Assembly (NCBI GenBank): GCA_025617745.1
Contig: CM046864.1
Location: 26,536,199 to 26,600,198, forward strand
Length of the DNA stretch: 64,000 nt
Source of the DNA: Heliocidaris erythrogramma
Taxonomy: Eukaryota > Echinodermata > Echinoidea > Camarodonta > Echinometridae
Direction: 5' to 3'
The position numbers and the translations under genes are program-made. Under the pieces are notes generated by a model. It made no database searches. It was not told the DNA's origin and saw only the letters and a list, made by a program, of their open reading frames with translations. This document shows positions 12,186 through 26,500 of the stretch, piece by piece. Each line of letters opens with the position of its first letter. The first letter of the stretch is position 1.

Positions 12186-12215
<30 letters not shown>
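11960..12215 (+). mobile_element. 3' tail of a non-LTR retrotransposon (5' truncated)
   Basis: The frame at about 11980-12060 reads L-E-D-I-K-K-C-I-T-S-D-S-F-K-N-H-V-K-T and stops. This resembles the last residues of many CR1/L2-type reverse transcriptases, which end in a pattern like LP-x-I-R-x-S-x-S-x-x-x-F-K-x-x-L-K-T. It is followed by GCGCCTTGAGCACTC, GGTGCTATATGAG and a long TTA microsatellite (12120-12212), which form the 3' UTR and tail. Confidence 0.55.
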
Positions 12216-12216
<1 letters not shown>

Positions 12217-12254
12217 TTCAAAACCCCAGAAAATTGTAAGTGAACTACTAGGCG

Positions 12255-13255
12255 TTAAAAAAAGGAAAACCAACTTTTAAAATTTCTTACAAGTGGACTA
12301 TAATTATATTCACCGGCGTTTAATTTCATATCATATGAAGTGATTCATTTGCTTTCCACTAGTGACTTGTTTAGGTTTCCAGGGACACGCATCGATGAAC
12401 ACCGTTGTCTTTAAAAATGTTGTGCAAAATTCCAGTTGGTTCACTTTCTTGTCAAACACAATAGGCATGGTTTGGGTTGAATGGCTTTGTTAACTAGCTT
12501 GGTTGCATGCACTTCATGGCCATCTGTTAGTAATGCTATGGTCACATGCCAGAAAATCAGCCTGCCCTGCGGCCGCACGGCGAGTTTTTAGCCAATTTCG
12601 CCCGGGCACCGAAAGGCGGCCGCCCGGGCACCGCTATTTGGCATTGCTCGGTCACCGCTGAAGTTTTAACGCGGAGTTAAAATTTCGGCGGGGCACCTGC
12701 CACTTTTTACTCCCCGCCCAAATACGCTCGGACCAGCCGGTCGATTTAGGTCAAAAATCGAAACCGCTAGATCAAAGGCTATCGAGCGGTCGCCGCCTGG
12801 TCGCCGCTGGGAGATTGGTTGGTCACCGGTTGGTGACCGATCAGGGAGTTCAAAATAGACCGGCGTCCGGGCGGCGCCTGAGACTGTCTTCTTTGCAAAT
12901 TGATTCCTATCTGAAAAGGGATTTATAAAGCAAAAATCCTGAATCATGGGTGAATAACATCTCATTAACGCAAATTTGAAATAGAAAATTATCCACAATG
13001 AGAATTAGAGGACCCAGGCCATTTCACAAAAGGCAATACCTTATAACATCGTTGTGTTTTACAAGAAAGTGAACCAACTAAATTTTTGCACAAAATGTTG
13101 AAGACAGTGGTGTTCAGTGATGCATGATTCTGGAAATCTGAACAAGTACCATTGGAAAGAGTATGAGTTACTCTTTCATATGGTATGGATTTTGATGTCA
13201 GGAAACATGTAGTTCATTTGCAGGAATTTTTCAAAGTTGGGTTTCCTTTTTTATA
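12255..13255. mobile_element. About 1-kb element with long imperfect inverted repeats and GC-rich core
   Basis: The segment at about 12255-12480 matches the reverse complement of about 13020-13255. Examples are CAGTTGGTTCACTTTCTTGT (left) against ACAAGAAAGTGAACCAACTA (right), and further out the two versions of TTCATATCATATGAAG and AAAAAGGAAAACCAACTTT. Between the arms, 12545-12895 is strongly GC-rich, with repeated GGTCACCG/CGGGCACCG motifs, in an AT-rich neighbourhood. No conserved protein is recognised in the core. Confidence 0.6.
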
Positions 13256-15447
13256 AAATTGACAGTATAATATAGATCCACTTGAAGTATTCTAAATCAC
13301 GTTATATTTGTGTAGTATTCTGACTCTTTTCAGATCCAATATATTGTGATGGCTAGAGCCACAATAACATCATGAATAAGGAAGTCGTGTGTGATGCCGT
13401 GCATCTTTGGAGTATTACCATCATATAGAAAAATTCCCCACAAGCTGTATTTCAGAATGTATAGATTTTCCAGTATGATTTGACAAAAGTTACAAAAATA
13501 AAGGAAAACATCAGGACAAGGGGACTTCCTTTTAAGCTCTATTTTGTTTGAAATAGGAGCTTAAATTTGTTAATATGTTGCCCTTTTAACGTTATTTACG
13601 CTAAAATCAAAGAAACCCTCTGACACTGTACCATTTTCTGGGGGATGGGAGCGCTTTCCGAAACCGTCAAAACTGTACATGGGCTTTTACACTGATCTCT
13701 ACTTAAAAAAAAAAAATACGGAGAGGAACTGGAGATCCTTGGCCTTTTATCGGAAATGCGCTTTCTTTCTTCAGATGAGAGGGGGCGGCACAGCCCCAAA
13801 AGGCACAATGTGTGATGTAAAAACAGAAAAGGGGTGGGGCATCTTTGATGGACAGGTTGAAGGGTCGAATCGCTACCTTAGACAAGGCATTTTATGAACG
13901 TGTTATCTCTCGCAGAATTGATTGGTTAACGACTGACGCCAAAACCACTGAGAATAATAACGTATAATATTTAGACTAGTCAGACACTAAAGTCCTTTGC
14001 CAAGATAATAATATTGCATGGCTTTGAGTGGGATAGAAGGTTATATCGCACGAGCTATTTCACGAGTCTGCACTACGAGTGAAATATTTTCAAAGCGAAT
14101 ACGATATACCCTTGTGTCCCACGAAAGAAAAGCATCAGAATAAAGTTTTATCCCTCGCTGACGGGGCAAAAACAGACTTGTGCTCATAGATTTATCATAG
14201 TTTTTTTACTGTACCTTGCTATTATTTTCATTATGAGGCCTATTATTATCTTTATTATCATACTCATTATTATATTTTTCATCAACATCATCATCATCAA
14301 GTAATATGCCGAAAGATTTGTTTACAAATTAAAAATTCCTCCCCAGTCAAGCTTCTTCGTTTACTAATCATCATCATTATCATCATCATCATTGTTATAA
14401 TTAAATGAGAAGCATATAGGCGGATGATAATAGGGCAATTGTGACCCCTCCATCTTCTGGGAGCTTGCGAAACAAAGAGCTCTTTTTGTAACTTTAAATC
14501 TGGTTTCTTTTATTTCATGACAAAACTACATTTTTGTTCTCGAAAACTCGATATTGATATTGATCCCGTACTCCTTTGTTAACAAGAGATCAGAAAAGCT
14601 TTGCTTATCAAAATACCTGTAAAGATTAATACAGTTAAGTAGACCTATATTGCAATGCTTTTATATTGTGCGAAAGAAATAGTCTGGATGCAATTGAGTT
14701 AAAGTTGATATGTAGTAAATAATCATTGTACTGTGAGGTAATGGAACCATGAAAATGATAAGAAATTGACTCAGTCACATGCACTACACACACAAAATGT
14801 GTATGTGACTACAAGCACATTCGGAAAGAAACTTTCGTCCAAAATTGTCAGCTATTTCTTTTATAATAATGAGGGCATTTGAAGAGCAACATTTTCAGAG
14901 GACATTAAATTTTGTTCTATCATATTCTTCCTTACTGATTGGAACATAATGAGAAAGCTCCCTGGTTTTACCCTGACCAGAATTCAATCTTCTCTTTAAC
15001 GAAGGGTCGACCTGGCTCAGGTCAATCCCCCATCTACCGGTTACCATCGCTACACAACGCGCTCTCACCCAAAGAGCACGTACGGTTTGGCCAAGCTATC
15101 ATGGAAGAGAATTGATTGTAGACGTGGAATTCAGACTCCTTTAGATCTTCAACCGCTATTTTCAAATAGGTATAGATGAGTCTTATGCCATACAGTCAAT
15201 AATTGTATCAAAACTTCAGGGATCAACTTTGAAGCACTTTAATAATCATGAACAATATCATCTAGGGCTGTTTTCATTTTGATTTGAAAATAGTGTTATG
15301 GGATGTAGGTGACATGCAAGAATTCACCCCCCCAAAATAAATTTGCTAAACAGCTAAATACTTTTGTTAACAATTTTTTTTTGCATTATTCCCCGTGTTA
15401 AAAATCGTATGCTCGATCTGTAATGAAAACCCAAGTCAGAAAAAATT
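13256..15447. other. Intergenic DNA without a recognised gene
   Basis: Only short open frames and CAT trinucleotide runs (about 14280-14300 and 14365-14395) are seen. A relatively GC-rich patch at 14990-15120 has no recognisable coding or RNA structure. Confidence 0.35.
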
Positions 15448-15513
15448 GGAACCAGCGGGATTCGAACCTACTGCTTGCCAGGCAGCGACTTAATCACCAG
15501 GCTATTCTGGTTC
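15448..15513 (-). other. tRNA-like sequence (tRNA pseudogene or SINE head)
   Basis: On the minus strand GAACCAG and CTGGTTC form an acceptor-like stem. GCTGC/GCAGT enclose the loop CTGGCAA (anticodon GGC), and GGTTCGAATCC is a perfect B box. The sequence is only about 66 nt and the D arm does not form cleanly, so it is more likely a tRNA-derived retroelement head or pseudogene than a working tRNA-Ala. Confidence 0.5.
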
Positions 15514-16204
15514 ACGGCCAAGTCACGATGAACTCGTAAATGAACTGCTACATACATTATAACTGGATGGTTGTATAAGTTGTTTCTGATAATATGGATT
15601 ATGATTTTTAATTATCCTGAGATTCTGTTATGGCAACGGTATATTGATGGTGTACTAAATGACTCTATAAACCCTCTTCCTGTTTTGAAGCATCTAAAAA
15701 TAGGTATGTTCTGAACTTCATTCAAAAGTCTTTTAACTGTCTGAATATACGAGACTATAATGTGGGTATCGCAAACAGAGAGGCCAGAGTACAGGGTACA
15801 AAAGAAGAGCACATAAAATGCCTGGAGGAATATGTCTGGTGAAAGAAATCATTCACAAAGATATCGTTTACCTTTTGACTGGGAGATAATAGGAAGAGAA
15901 AAATATCGTATTTGCTTTTTTGAGATTAACAGACTGGTTCCAAATTACAAGGACCATTTTGCTTGCATGCTTGAACAGTGCTTTGGCGTAGGTGCACGTG
16001 AGACATTTTGACAATCTTTGTTTCGACTTTTTTGTTGCAAGAAAACTGGTGATTTTAGGGACCCATTCAAAACTGACATAACTGACAGAAAGACGTTAAA
16101 CGTTAGCTATGTTTACTGGAATAAATGCACTCTATAATTGATTAATCAAAATGTTACTATCTTGTTTATGTAACATAATGTTATAACAAGGACAACACAC
16201 CCCT

Positions 16205-16326
16205 ATATCTCCGCTGTTCGGGACACTGGCGTTGCTATTGTTGTGGTTTGGGAGGAACTGCGAACGGAAGGAATTCCGTTTCATCGAAAGCAACATTCAT
16301 TTATCGACGATCTGCATGTCTTAGTG
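16205..16326 (+). other. Possible 5' noncoding exon of the plus PNPLA gene
   Basis: A moderately GC-rich segment ends at a very strong donor (GTG followed by GTAAGT at 16327). It contains no long open frame. The coding exon at 18462 is preceded by an acceptor (CCCATCAG at 18431-18438), so an upstream noncoding exon is expected, and this is the best candidate seen. RNA evidence would be needed. Confidence 0.3.
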
Positions 16327-18438
16327 GTAAGTTACTACATGGGAAGGAGAAGAACATTGGGAAAGTGTAGTAGAAGTAAGAGAGGAAATGAATTCTAATT
16401 TGACTCGATGATATATATGTAAATATGATTATATTTGTATACTTTGCTTATCATTAGTATTATGATTGCCTGTACACTTGATATTCAATAATTTCTTATA
16501 ATTCTGTTTTTGTTTGTTTGTTTTTTTGTTTAAAAACTCTATATTAAGGGGTCATTTTTGAAAAGCCTCTTGGGTATTTCATGATCTTGCCACTGTTTTA
16601 TTGTATTTATTTGTAATGATTTTTTTTTGTAATGTGTTTTTAAAGTGTAAACAAATGATTTGAATTGATGAGTTTTATACGTTATACATTTCCATAACTT
16701 TTCACATGACAAATAAATAACTTCTAAATAAATAATAAAGAGAAGGGGGTCGTCATATAAGCAAAATATTGAAGGAACGTCCTCTTATCTAAGCAAATGA
16801 TCACAAAAGCAATTCAAGCTTTAAGGGAGCAATTCAAAAGTGAGCAGTGATATTGAACATCAAAGAGGGAAAAGGGGAAGAAAAGTAATTCGTTGTCAGG
16901 TAGGGAAAATAATTATGAAAAAGCGACATAGAAGAGGAAGAAAAACATAGATAAATGGAATGACTGAATAACACAGGGGGAGAAGATCGATGTCAAGAAT
17001 ATGCAAGGGAAACAGATATCAACTAGCTGAGTCTAAGATTACCGAATAAAGGAAAAGCGTGGAAAAAGAAAGTAACCAATTTAACAGCATTACTTAATGA
17101 TAACATATATTATCCTGGACTTATGACGAATGACATAATGCTCCTTAATGAAAGGTTGATAACTGCCATACAGCCATGTTTCCTATATGGTGCGTTTTCA
17201 AAATTAGTAACAATTAAAGAAGAAGAAGAAGACGAAGAAAAGAATTAGGGAACTCATCAAATGATATATTTCGAGAGTACTGGTGTAAATGTACAAAGGA
17301 ATATTTTACACTCAGGATTCCAACCAGGCTGGATCTTGTTACACTACAAGTAACTCAGTAGGGGATAGCTAGGCTTTAAGTACAATAGCAATACAAAAGT
17401 CATCACACTTAACAACTGAAAAGGCTTGTAAATACGCGATCGATATTATTGATGGGTATCGTATTCCGAATGGGTTTTTACATTCGCTATGATACTTTAC
17501 GCAAGGGCATGTTGTGTGTTACAGTACTTTGTTAATGTCTCGAGAAAGTTGTAGCACTCATGTAAACACACAATACTGGTGTTGTTTTAAGGCTTGGAGC
17601 CTTGGACTATCCCCACTTATTTCAAATGGTCTTTAGGTTGTCTTTAGAAGTCAAGTTAATACAAAGGTCACGAAAAAGAAAAAGTAAGCCTACATGACAT
17701 GGTCCTGTATCCATTTTGGATAAGATGAAAAGGTTGAAAATGGTCCAGAATGCTGTATCATACAACATGGGCTCTTTAAACGTTTTGTAGTCACTGTAAA
17801 AAAACATTAAAAAAACAAAACAACAAGCTAAATGTGTTAATATAGCAACCAGGTAAATTCACATTCTATCATTTTACTCAACTTTTACAAGAAACAAACT
17901 TAAGGGCAGCCTATATCAGCAATTATCAACTAGAATAAACGAAAATTGATAGCTGGTAATCTTGTTCACGATGAAACAAATCCCCTTGAAAAGGAAACGT
18001 GTCTGTATGGAATCATGAACCTTCGAAATAACGAATCTTCGGGGAAATGAATTACGATACCTCCACCCTCCAACAAACACACACTCACACATATTGACAC
18101 ACACACACAAAGACAACCAAATATCCAACATGTACAACCCGTATCCCAAGAAAAGGCGATGGAACTTCTTTCAAACAACACTTTTATAGTTGTAAATCAA
18201 TATAATTGGTCTAACCTTTCTTGAAATTTATTACAACTCTCTTCTTTGAGTTTTGATACAAAACGACAACCTCTTACGTTTGAAAATAGACAATGATCAT
18301 TCCCTACATGTCACTACCATATTGCAGTTTGTCCATCAAGCTGTCAGTGGTCACGTAACATTCAAAATAATCTATATATTTTTTCTCTTGTCTGGATTAT
18401 TTTCCCTCTGTTTATCCATATTTTCCTTTCCCATCAGC
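16327..18438. other. Upstream region or intron of the plus PNPLA gene
   Basis: AT-rich sequence with a GAA run near 17219-17240 and an ACAC/CACA run near 18078-18112. No gene or clear transposon is recognised. Confidence 0.35.
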
Positions 18439-18461
18439 TACTTCCTAGGTATCCAAACATT

Positions 18462-18733
18462 ATGACGTTACACGTGTCTCCACCCTTTAACCTCTCGTTC
18501 ACCGAGGCATCCTTCTTCGGTCTAAGCAATCTAGGCGTGGCCCAATGCCTGCTCGATCACGGTACCGTCATCCTTTCCCAGATGCAGGCGATTGGCGGGT
18601 CATCCTCCAGTGCCATCGTCGCTGCTGTCATGGCAACGGCTCCTGAAAAACTAGCAGTAAATTTAAGGGTTCATAATTATTGTTCTCTGGGAAGCCTTCT
18701 TGTTATAAAGTTTTAATCTGTTGTCTTTGAGGT

Positions 18734-18764
<31 letters not shown>

Positions 18765-20453
18765 ACATGTAAACGCATTCAAACCGATGACATCGAACAA
18801 AGAGAACAATGGGTCATCGGTTGTCAACAATTGGTGAGGTTTATTCCGTCAATGAATTTTGTGACGCAATTCAATAGTGGAATCATAAGTTGAAATTCGA
18901 ACAATAGCTTACAAACGTGATTGTGTGTGTGGGTATGCGCGCGTGGGGGGGGGGGGGGGGGTGTGTACATGTAAACGCATTCAAACCGATGACATCGAAC
19001 AAAGAGAACAATGGGTCATCGGTTGTCAACAATTGGTGAGGTTTATTCCGTCAATGAATTTTGTGACGCAATTCAATAGTGGAATCATAAGTTGAAATTC
19101 AAACAATAGCTTACAAACGTGATTGTGTGTGTGGGTATGCGCGCGTGGGGGGGGGGGGGTGTGTACATGTATACGCATTCAAACCGATGACATCGAACAA
19201 AGAGAACAATGGGTCATCGGTAGTAATTCAATAGGTCATCGGTTATCAACAATTGGTGAGGTTTATTCCGTCAGTGAATTTTGTGACGCAATTCAATAGT
19301 CGAGTCATCGGTTGAAATTCGATCAATAGCTTACAAACATGTGTGGGTGTATGTGTGTGTGTGTAGAAGGATGGGTGCATCGTAATTTAAAAATATTGGT
19401 TTTCCGAAGATTCGTTATCTCGAAGGTTCAGGATTCCGAACACAGAGATTTCCTATAAATGGGGTTCATTACTCCGAAAATGAAAGCGGGTTCACAATTC
19501 GGAATATTTGGTGCATTATTGTGAAGGTTAATTTTCCGAAGTTTCTTTATTCCAAAATATAAATTTAGGGTTCATTATTCAGGAAAATTGTAATTCAAAA
19601 AAATAAAATAGGGCTCAAAAATGAAATGGGATTCATACTTCCAAAATTATCAAATAACACGGAGCCCCTATATAAAAAAGAAAATCAGGACGTGAAACTA
19701 AAAATCAGTTTTCTTGCATGGCTTTATATCTAACTGTTTTCTTTCGGTTTGTTTCCTTAGGATTTACTTTATGGCCTCTACGATATCGTGGACGAGATAT
19801 CGCCCCTTCCCTTTGGCGCTGTCACACCGGGATTTGATTTCATTGGTCGACTTCGCGCACTCCTCGACCGACTGCTACCAATGGAAGCGCACCAATTAGC
19901 ATCTCATAAATTATTCATCAAAGCTACGGAGCTCCGATTGGTCGACAAATACGACGCGCTGACGGTGCATGATGTAGATCAGGGGACAAGCTCGTCCGTG
20001 AGGTCGAAAGGACCTAAAGTGTTCGAGGTCGGTGATCGGGTCTGGACTTTAGGTGCCGAGCTCCAGATTTCAAGCTACGGTAGTCGAGAGGAGCTTATCG
20101 AGGTAAATTAATATAAAATTGTATTACCTTGACAAAGATTTGGACATATATAGCTGTTTGTTTTTCTGTCTCTCACCATCTCCTTCTCTTCTTTATATAT
20201 CTCTTTCTACCTTCCACCTTTCTCTCTCTCTCTCTCTTCCTTTCTCTGCCCCTTCTCACCCATCACTAATGTCCTTTGGCAAGGCATTAATCTACATTTG
20301 CCACTCTCCACCCAGGTGTAGTAAATGGGTACCTGGTAGGAATTTATTCCTTGAATGCTTTCAGCGCCATATAGGGCAGCTGGGCTAAACTTGAGCCAGG
20401 GTAATAATACTACTTCGGCGCTTAGAAACAGTGTATTAAGTGCAATATAAATG

Positions 20454-20525
<72 letters not shown>

Positions 20526-23500
20526 TCATCCTGTTAAAGGGCAATCCAACCTTCATAATAATGTGATTTGTGTGAATGCAGAAAAATCGGAGAAACAGAT
20601 AGGTGAAAGTGTAACCAAAAGTGGACAATTAATAAGATATGATTTTTTTTTTTTTTAAATAAGGTCCCATGTATTACATGAGGTAAAGTATATAGTGATT
20701 ACAACTTTTAAAAAAATTAGGTCCCATGCAATATGAGGTCCCATCAACTACATGGGAATTTCAAATTTACCGTATCGGTACGGTCACTCTGATGTAGCGG
20801 CGGTCAACTTTCCCATACACTGCAATGCACAAAATGACTAAAATGTCAATTTTTTGTCAAGTGTTTAACTCAGTAGGATCTCATTCTTTTTGGAGGACCT
20901 ACGGTATATATGTTGGTTACTGCCCCGAGGGTAAAGGTATACAGGAAAAAAAATGAATTTAATGATATTATGGTGTACGACAAAATGAGAGAGTTGATCG
21001 TGAATACGTCTCAATCGATTCACCAAATTGCCAATTTGAGATTCGCATAGATGTAGTGTTTTCATTTTTCTTACAGTCATCACTTTCTTATTCTTTGTCG
21101 AATTTCTTTAAAACTTTCACCACCCTGTTCCTCTTATATTTTTCCTTTCGCACAAATCAGCTCTTTACAAAGGTTGGATTGCCCTTTAATATTATGCATT
21201 GCTTTTATACTTACAAATAATTGGGCAGTTGTTTTCGGTCATCCAGTCTAATTTATTTATTTTGCTTTGTTACGTTTTAGCAATTAAAAATCATTTTGAA
21301 ATGTTATAAGTAACATCATATCTTAGGAATTCCTCTTAGTAGCAAGACAAATCACTACGGTAAGTAATTATACACAATTATAATTGTGATATTTATTTAT
21401 CTATTTCCTTTGGTCTTTTGATACCATTATTACGTAGGTGATCCTCGGCAGCGTCTTTGTCCCGTGGTTTACAACATGGACACCTCCTTCGTTCAATGGC
21501 AAGGTATGCTTTTTTAATACTTGGTTGTTAATGAATAGTGAAATCCACTTTTTTAAGGAGTCAGATTATAGAGATCACTTTCTCTAGAGTCGAATTTACT
21601 CAAAATCATAGTGGCAGCCACTCCAAAGTAGTGGTTGAATTCAAGATTTTGTAATTAAAAAAAGGGGGCACCCAAATTTCCAAAAATTTTCTTGACAAGC
21701 AAAAAAAAAAGAAGTTATCACACGTTTTCAGTGGGCTCTCTTAATTTCTTCATTATTTTGTCGTTCAAAATTATCTGACAAGCAAAAAAGAAAAGAAAAA
21801 CACCTAAGGGGGTGGGGGTATTTCGTCGCCAGTCTTACGAACCGGCGAATAGCCCACCCTCGCGTAGAAACACAGTTCAGAGAAAAACGCGTTCAAAGTT
21901 TTCGACTTTTTTGAGGCAGACTCGGTGAATACATATCCTTTTGAACGTTGTTTTCCAGCAATTATGCAAGACGAAATAGTATATATCCTGCTCTTCGATA
22001 TCATGTATGTATCAAACAACATATATGAAGAAAAATCAACTTATAAGCTTTCAAACCTATTCGCCGGTTCGTAAAAACGAAAAAGTGGTACCCTCGGTCA
22101 AGTATAGCTATTCGCCACTTATTCGACGGTTCGTAAGAACGAAGAGCTAGTACGCGCGGTCAGCGCATACGTATTCGCCGCCTATTCGCCGGTTCGTAAG
22201 AACGAAGGCTGTGTGTGTATAACACGCGCGTCTATGTGGGTCAACAAACTTTTCATAATTTGACGTCACAATGGAGGGTGCGTGTGAGTTAATTTTGTAT
22301 ATGAAAGTAATATGGTAGGTAATATTTGATTCGCAAAAGTACAATAAAAATAAAAGAACTAAACTTTTTTGTTCCATTCTGTATAGTACGTGTTAGTACA
22401 TGCATTATTGGGTATTCATTCGGTATATTTAACGTAAATTTCCTCTCATTTACAGCTTGACAGTCGATTGAAATCTGTCAACCAAATAATGATATATTTT
22501 GATTTTTTACTTGAACATTTTCTCCACCAATCCTACGACTGTTCTTTATCATTCTTTGTTTTAATATTCATTCTAGCTCATTCAGTAATATTTTCTATTT
22601 AATAACTCACACTTCATTAACATCTTCTCATTCCTTTCTCATCATTCATAACTATTCTCCCAAATCCACTTTCATCCTCTTTCACACGCCTGTTTTAAGA
22701 TAATTATGATAATCACTTTCAAAAAGATGAGATGAACTAGAAAGTATACAGAGAAAGTCTGTTTATTTCAAAATTGCAATCAAATTAAGTTAATTTCAAG
22801 ACAGCATTCATATCCTTTTCAATCCATCAATTTATATTTATTTCATAAGGAGTCATTTTAAAATTGATTTAAAAACATCATCCAATGAGCGTAAGTACTT
22901 CAAGCTCCCAATTTAATCAATTAAATTTGTTACTGTTATATTCAAGAAGTTTGGATATATATAATTTTGAAGTACATAACTTTGTTCCTACTGTTAATTT
23001 GTAATATAATTTTATTTAATTCAATAATAAAATGATAATCTATTTGACTTTTTACTTATAGTTTCAAATGATCATTGTACAAATGACAGCGGAAAGAAGC
23101 TGTATAGATTTTTCATGAAACATCAACGTATTTCACTTAGAGTTTCAAAAAAATCATTATATAAATGACAGCAGAAAGGAGCTGTAGCTTTCTCATGAAA
23201 CATCAACCATTTTGATTTAATCAACATTGTATTTACATTACCACAGAGATGGAGATTTGCTAATAGGTTATTAATACTGCTATTATTTGGCACCAGTGTA
23301 GGAATATAAGAGCCCCTTCATATGTAAAATGAAAAACTGCAATCTCCTAAATTTCTAGAATCATTCTGTTTTCCGTTTGGATTAAATATTTACAAATAGC
23401 AAATATGAGTATGTATACTTCAGAGTTCATTAGAAACGACACTGGAATGAAGTTACAGAATATCTATTAACATCAAATATCAATTTTCTTTGTATATAAT

Positions 23501-26500
23501 TCATTAATATTCAAATTTATTCGTCACAAACAAGGAAACAATATATTTGGCATAAAATCCTTTTACAACTTTTTCAGCAAATATACAAAATATCACTTTA
23601 ACATACTTTAAAATTCATATAAAGTAAGAAATAGATATCGCACATTATACATACGACAAGAATACAAACGATTCAACATGAAATGTGTATGGCAAAGCAA
23701 AGGGAAACACACAACAATAGAAGATGTCATAATGCAGAGGAAACCAGATGTTGAACAGTTGGAGATAAAGGAAAAGCACATGAAAAGATTTGAAGGAACA
23801 GAATCAAAGTAAAGGAGGTAGAACCAAAGGCAAATGTAGGAATAATGAGAGAGGAAAGACAAACATAGAGTAAAACAAGAAGGTGATGGATAGAGCAGAT
23901 AAAATTAAGTTGTGAAAGATATGAAGGGGAGAAAGAAAAAGATTATTAAAAAGAGAATGAAAGGAAGAGGATGAGGGATGGAAAGTGCCAAGACATAGAT
24001 ATGATATATCATACATATTAATAGTTTTGTAACTCAGACTTCTTCAATTTTAGAATATTTACATATGACTCGAATATATTTCATATATTTAATATTAACT
24101 GGTTTAAAATGAAATTATCGATAGCCATTTAGTTTCAAACTATATCTAAATAATAAATAAGTGTGAAGGTAAAAAAGTAAGTATTTTATCTAAACCAAGA
24201 CATTATTATATATACACTATAATATCAATCATTTAGATAACCTCAAAATTCTAGCACTGAGGTATGGGGAAATACATACAATCTAATTTTAGTTGTATAT
24301 TGCTGTCAGAAAATGGAAATGCGAGCGATATATCTTTTGTGCCAAAAACGCATACAGGCATACTCATGCCACTAATTTATTTCATATTACTTCTCAGTAA
24401 TTTACCTAATTCAGCACTAGAGAAAATGAATGGATTTCTATGTTTAGCAAAATGTAGATCAATGTATGACTAATTTTCAACATCCTTTGTAAGTTGGATT
24501 AATATCACAAAATAGTAAAGGAAACGCTTTAAAGATTTAATTCTATGAAGCTGAAATGTAAAGTGAATATGTTTTCTTTCAAAATTACAGGTTTATATCA
24601 AATTTTATACTTCCAGATGTAAACAGAACAGACCAATTTCATGACAAACATGTGTTTTCCTTCATTTATTTTTATTTTTTAGCCTTTGATGGAAGGCACT
24701 TTTTCGCTTGAGTAGATCAATATCTACCAGTACGTGTGTTACCTTTTATCCTCTTAGAAACTGCGTCGTGTCCAAGCCAACATTATAATGTAATTTTGCT
24801 ACTGAATCATTCATTCTACATTCATTCTACATTTGTCAGCCCTATTCATCTATCAGTATTCATATACATATATGTGTTAAGAAACCTCAAACTTCATCAA
24901 AGCAACTGACAGCTATGCATGTTTGTACATTGAATAGATGTCTGAATCCTTGCTGCTCACATTTCAAGAATTCAATCCCCTGAATACCATAGAGACAATC
25001 ATACCTAAGTGTAGATACATGATCTAGCTTCCCTAGCAAGAACATTCACTAAATTTAATGAATCTGAAAGTAGAAAAAAAATCTGTATCACCAATACCTA
25101 AATCAAATTGCACTTGTAGTTCTTCAGCTGTGATAAGACAGTTAAAATTAGAATAATATTACAAAGGATTTTCTGTTCAAGTTGGAAAAGAAATCTGACT
25201 CTGAATCTGGAGAGACAAACACCTCAGGTAATGTAACAGAAAGGCCAGAGTCTTCCAAACTCCAGGATCTATAGGAATAGGACCATCAGACATAAAGTAA
25301 CAATTAACAGAACACATGACAACCACGGCCACATAACACACTTGCTATACTTACCTGTCAATCAGAATCTCTCAAAAACTTGTTTTCATTATTAAGTTGA
25401 CCATCCGTGAAGCATTCTGAAATGTAAATGAAAAGTGTTAGTATCAAGACAAAAAAAGACAAATTGATGGCTAATATCCATCAGCCATGTGACCATTACC
25501 AATCTGATTACTCAGTTATGGGGAAGATTTTTGTAGAAGTCCATAAGATCTGGCTGAGAAACCACAGGGGTTGCTCCTTCACAAAGGCTTACGAGATCTT
25601 GATACTTGCCCCTCGAAAGCTTAGGCCTACACAAATACAGCTTCTGGGGAAGCCCGACTGCCTGCATTGGCCTACGTCCGTGGCCTAGAGTTATTGTGAG
25701 AAAGTCTTCCTGGCAGTGAGAAACCTTAAAGAAGATTTTGTCTGGGAAGTCCTTGTGTAGGCGCACTTGCTTGAAGGTCGTCCAGTCAACAGATTCGCCT
25801 TCATCGGACGATCTCGTCCTCAGCATACCTAGAGCCTGAGAATACGATTTCCAGTCTAGGATATCTGAAGACTGGACACACTTCACAATGTTAGGGCCTG
25901 TGACATATCTGGCTCCCTTAATGAGACTTGCCAGATGAGATGGATGCAGAATCTCAACGGTTTGGGAAACCTTCTTCTCAATTACAGAGTGGATAGCATC
26001 ACACTCACTCTGACCATGATTTGTCTCAAAGAAATGGAAAGTGATACAATTCACATTTACTGACTCCCTCAAGAAAGCGATTGCCATGGATGGCAGAACC
26101 GAGTTCTTGTTTTGGCCACTGCATCCATCGCTAAAGAGGTCAACTTCCCTAACACCCATGCTATCTACATCACGAAGGTAATCAAGAAGATATGATGCTA
26201 CTTCACATGAGCCCCTCTTTGTTATCGTCTCATTTGAGAAATAGCAGATGCCATCCCTTGTACGTAAATCATACACTGTAAGGTTGTAACAGGCCAATCT
26301 GCGCTTATAGAAAATTTCAGATCTGTTAGACTTTGGAACATATATGACCAGATGAACATGGATTTGTTTTTGATTTTTGCTTACTCTGATTTTTGATGCT
26401 CCTAACTCGCTCAATTTCAGCTCTATGTTTCATGTATACCTCGTTCATAGAGTCTTTACCCGCACTGTGTGTATTCACGTTGTCTTCACATAATCCACAC

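Noticed and set aside
12074-12280. Open frame with a long Tyr run
   Set aside because: It is the translated TTA microsatellite at the end of a LINE tail.
15448-15513. Functional tRNA-Ala on the minus strand
   Set aside because: It is too short and its D arm does not form, so it is listed only as a tRNA-like sequence.
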